Assembly (NCBI GenBank): GCA_938091275.1
Contig: CALKMY010000232.1
Span: 1 to 5,927 of the forward strand
Direction of reading: 5' to 3'
Source of the DNA: Candidatus Nanopelagicales bacterium
GTDB taxonomy: Bacteria > Actinomycetota > Actinomycetes > S36-B12
Length of the DNA stretch: 5,927 nt
Shown here piece after piece: positions 5,157 to 5,927 of the stretch (position 1 is the stretch's first letter; every line of letters starts with the position of its first letter). A program made the position numbers and the translations under genes. The notes under the pieces were generated by a model. That model was not told the origin of the DNA. It ran no database searches and saw only the letters and a program-made list of their open reading frames with translations.

Positions 5157-5914
5157 TTGGCCGTCCACCCTCCATCGACGAGGAGGCTCGTTCCGGTGGT
5201 GGAGCTCGCCAAATCGCTCGCTAGAAAAACGACGGCGTTGGCCACATCGTGTGTAGTCGCCATGCGTCCTTGAGGAATGCTCGACATCACGTACTCGCGC
5301 TGCTCCGGGGCAGCGAGGTACTGCGCCGTCAACTCCGTCTCGACGAACGTCGGAGCGACCGCGTTGACCCGCCATCCCTCAGCAGCCAGTTCGACCGCCA
5401 TCGCCTTCGTCATGCCTTCGACGGCATGTTTGCTCGCGCAATAGGCGACGCGATGGTGCGCGCCCACGTGGCCCATCTGGGATGTGATGTTGATGATGCA
5501 CCCCGACGACGCAGTAGCGCGACGGGCCCGAACGAAGGCGCGCGACGCCCAGAAGACGCCGGAAATATTCGCTTCCATCAATGCGTCGTAGTCCGCTTCG
5601 GGGATGTCGGTGAAGGGTCCCGGTGAGTTCATGCCCGCAGCATTCACGAGTGTGGATGCATCCGCCCATCCGTCGATGGCGTTGGTCACTGCAGGACGAT
5701 CACGAAGATCGACAACAGCTGTTTCGACGCTGGGAGCGACGTCTCGCACATCCGCAGCGATCCTCGCCAACCGCTCCGAGTCGCGGCCGATCATCCGAAG
5801 ACCGGCGCCTCGTTCCGCGAATTGCTCACAGATGGCCGCACCTATGCCACCGGTGGCGCCGACGACGATCGCCACCTGACCCGCAAACCACTGCTCCCGA
5901 TCGCGCACGTCCAC
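5153..5914 (-). CDS. Short-chain dehydrogenase/reductase (SDR), classical type
   Basis: A 253-residue cytoplasmic NAD(P)-dependent oxidoreductase, normal length for a classical SDR. Cofactor motif GATGGIG (19-25), NAAG (91-94), the catalytic set Asn116, Ser145, Tyr158 and Lys162 (YCASK), and a C-terminal VDGGW typical of the FabG-like branch. Arg44 after the second strand (GRD) hints at NADP(H) but does not settle it. The usual role of such an enzyme next to Idh and IolE relatives is oxidation of a secondary alcohol or reduction of a keto-sugar. The start is uncertain. GTG at 5912-5914 lies only 2 nt after GGAAAG (5917-5922), while an in-frame GTG at 5906-5908 lies 8 nt after it and fits better. 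The frame also stays open to the right edge, so a start outside the window cannot be excluded. It overlaps the IolE-like gene by 4 nt. Confidence 0.88.
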   Translation of the reverse strand: MDVRDREQWFAGQVAIVVGATGGIGAAICEQFAERGAGLRMIGRDSERLARIAADVRDVAPSVETAVVDLRDRPAVTNAIDGWADASTLVNAAGMNSPGPFTDIPEADYDALMEANISGVFWASRAFVRARRATASSGCIINITSQMGHVGAHHRVAYCASKHAVEGMTKAMAVELAAEGWRVNAVAPTFVETELTAQYLAAPEQREYVMSSIPQGRMATTHDVANAVVFLASDLASSTTGTSLLVDGGWTAK

Positions 5915-5927
5915 TTCTTTCCGCTCT

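Noticed and set aside
4245..5375. A 376-residue version of the IolE-like protein with a 73-residue N-terminal extension
   Set aside because: The extension lies entirely over the SDR coding region and is Arg-rich and low in conservation signals; the ATG at 5156 has a ribosome binding site and the family's usual start.
1890..5914. Complete myo-inositol catabolic (iol) operon
   Set aside because: Idh- and IolE-like genes are present, but no IolB, IolC, IolD or IolJ homologue is visible, and an HpsN-like dehydrogenase is not part of that pathway.

Overview
This is high-GC DNA that reads as the chromosome of an actinobacterium, probably of the Mycobacteriales (Gordonia/Rhodococcus-like). The evidence is GC-rich third codon positions, GTG starts, only one in-frame TTA codon in the whole window, mRNA starts that look leaderless, and a Bax-inhibitor-1 family protein with the Pro/Ala/Thr-rich N-terminus I associate with that order. 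Genus is a guess.

Left part (1-1907): ordinary single genes. The 5' half of a Bax inhibitor-1/YccA membrane protein runs off the left edge (minus strand). Divergent from it is a SOUL/HEBP-family haem-binding-type protein (plus). Then comes a minus-strand tRNA with anticodon UAA and an unexpectedly short variable loop, followed by a plus-strand gene for a single-pass membrane-anchored protein of unknown function. The three protein genes all have a TAnnnT-like box 6-7 nt before an ATG, which suggests leaderless transcripts.

Right part (1890-5914): a tight minus-strand operon, read from right to left: SDR oxidoreductase, IolE-like TIM-barrel isomerase/dehydratase (4-nt overlap), HisD-superfamily dehydrogenase resembling sulfopropanediol 3-dehydrogenase HpsN (65-nt gap holding a hairpin over the ribosome binding site and a 20-codon mini-ORF), and a Gfo/Idh/MocA dehydrogenase of the inositol 2-dehydrogenase type (19-nt gap). 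The operon may continue beyond the right edge. Its 3' end overlaps the hypothetical gene tail to tail by 18 bp.

Together the four enzymes look like a catabolic set for a polyol, cyclitol or polyol-like sulfonate. Two NAD(P)-dependent enzymes could oxidise secondary alcohols, one TIM barrel could isomerise, epimerise or dehydrate the keto-intermediate, and a HisD-type enzyme could take a primary alcohol through the aldehyde to the acid. I know of no characterised pathway with exactly this combination; the substrate cannot be read from the window. No mobile element, CRISPR array, rRNA or replication origin was seen, and no stretch over 300 bases lacks a gene.
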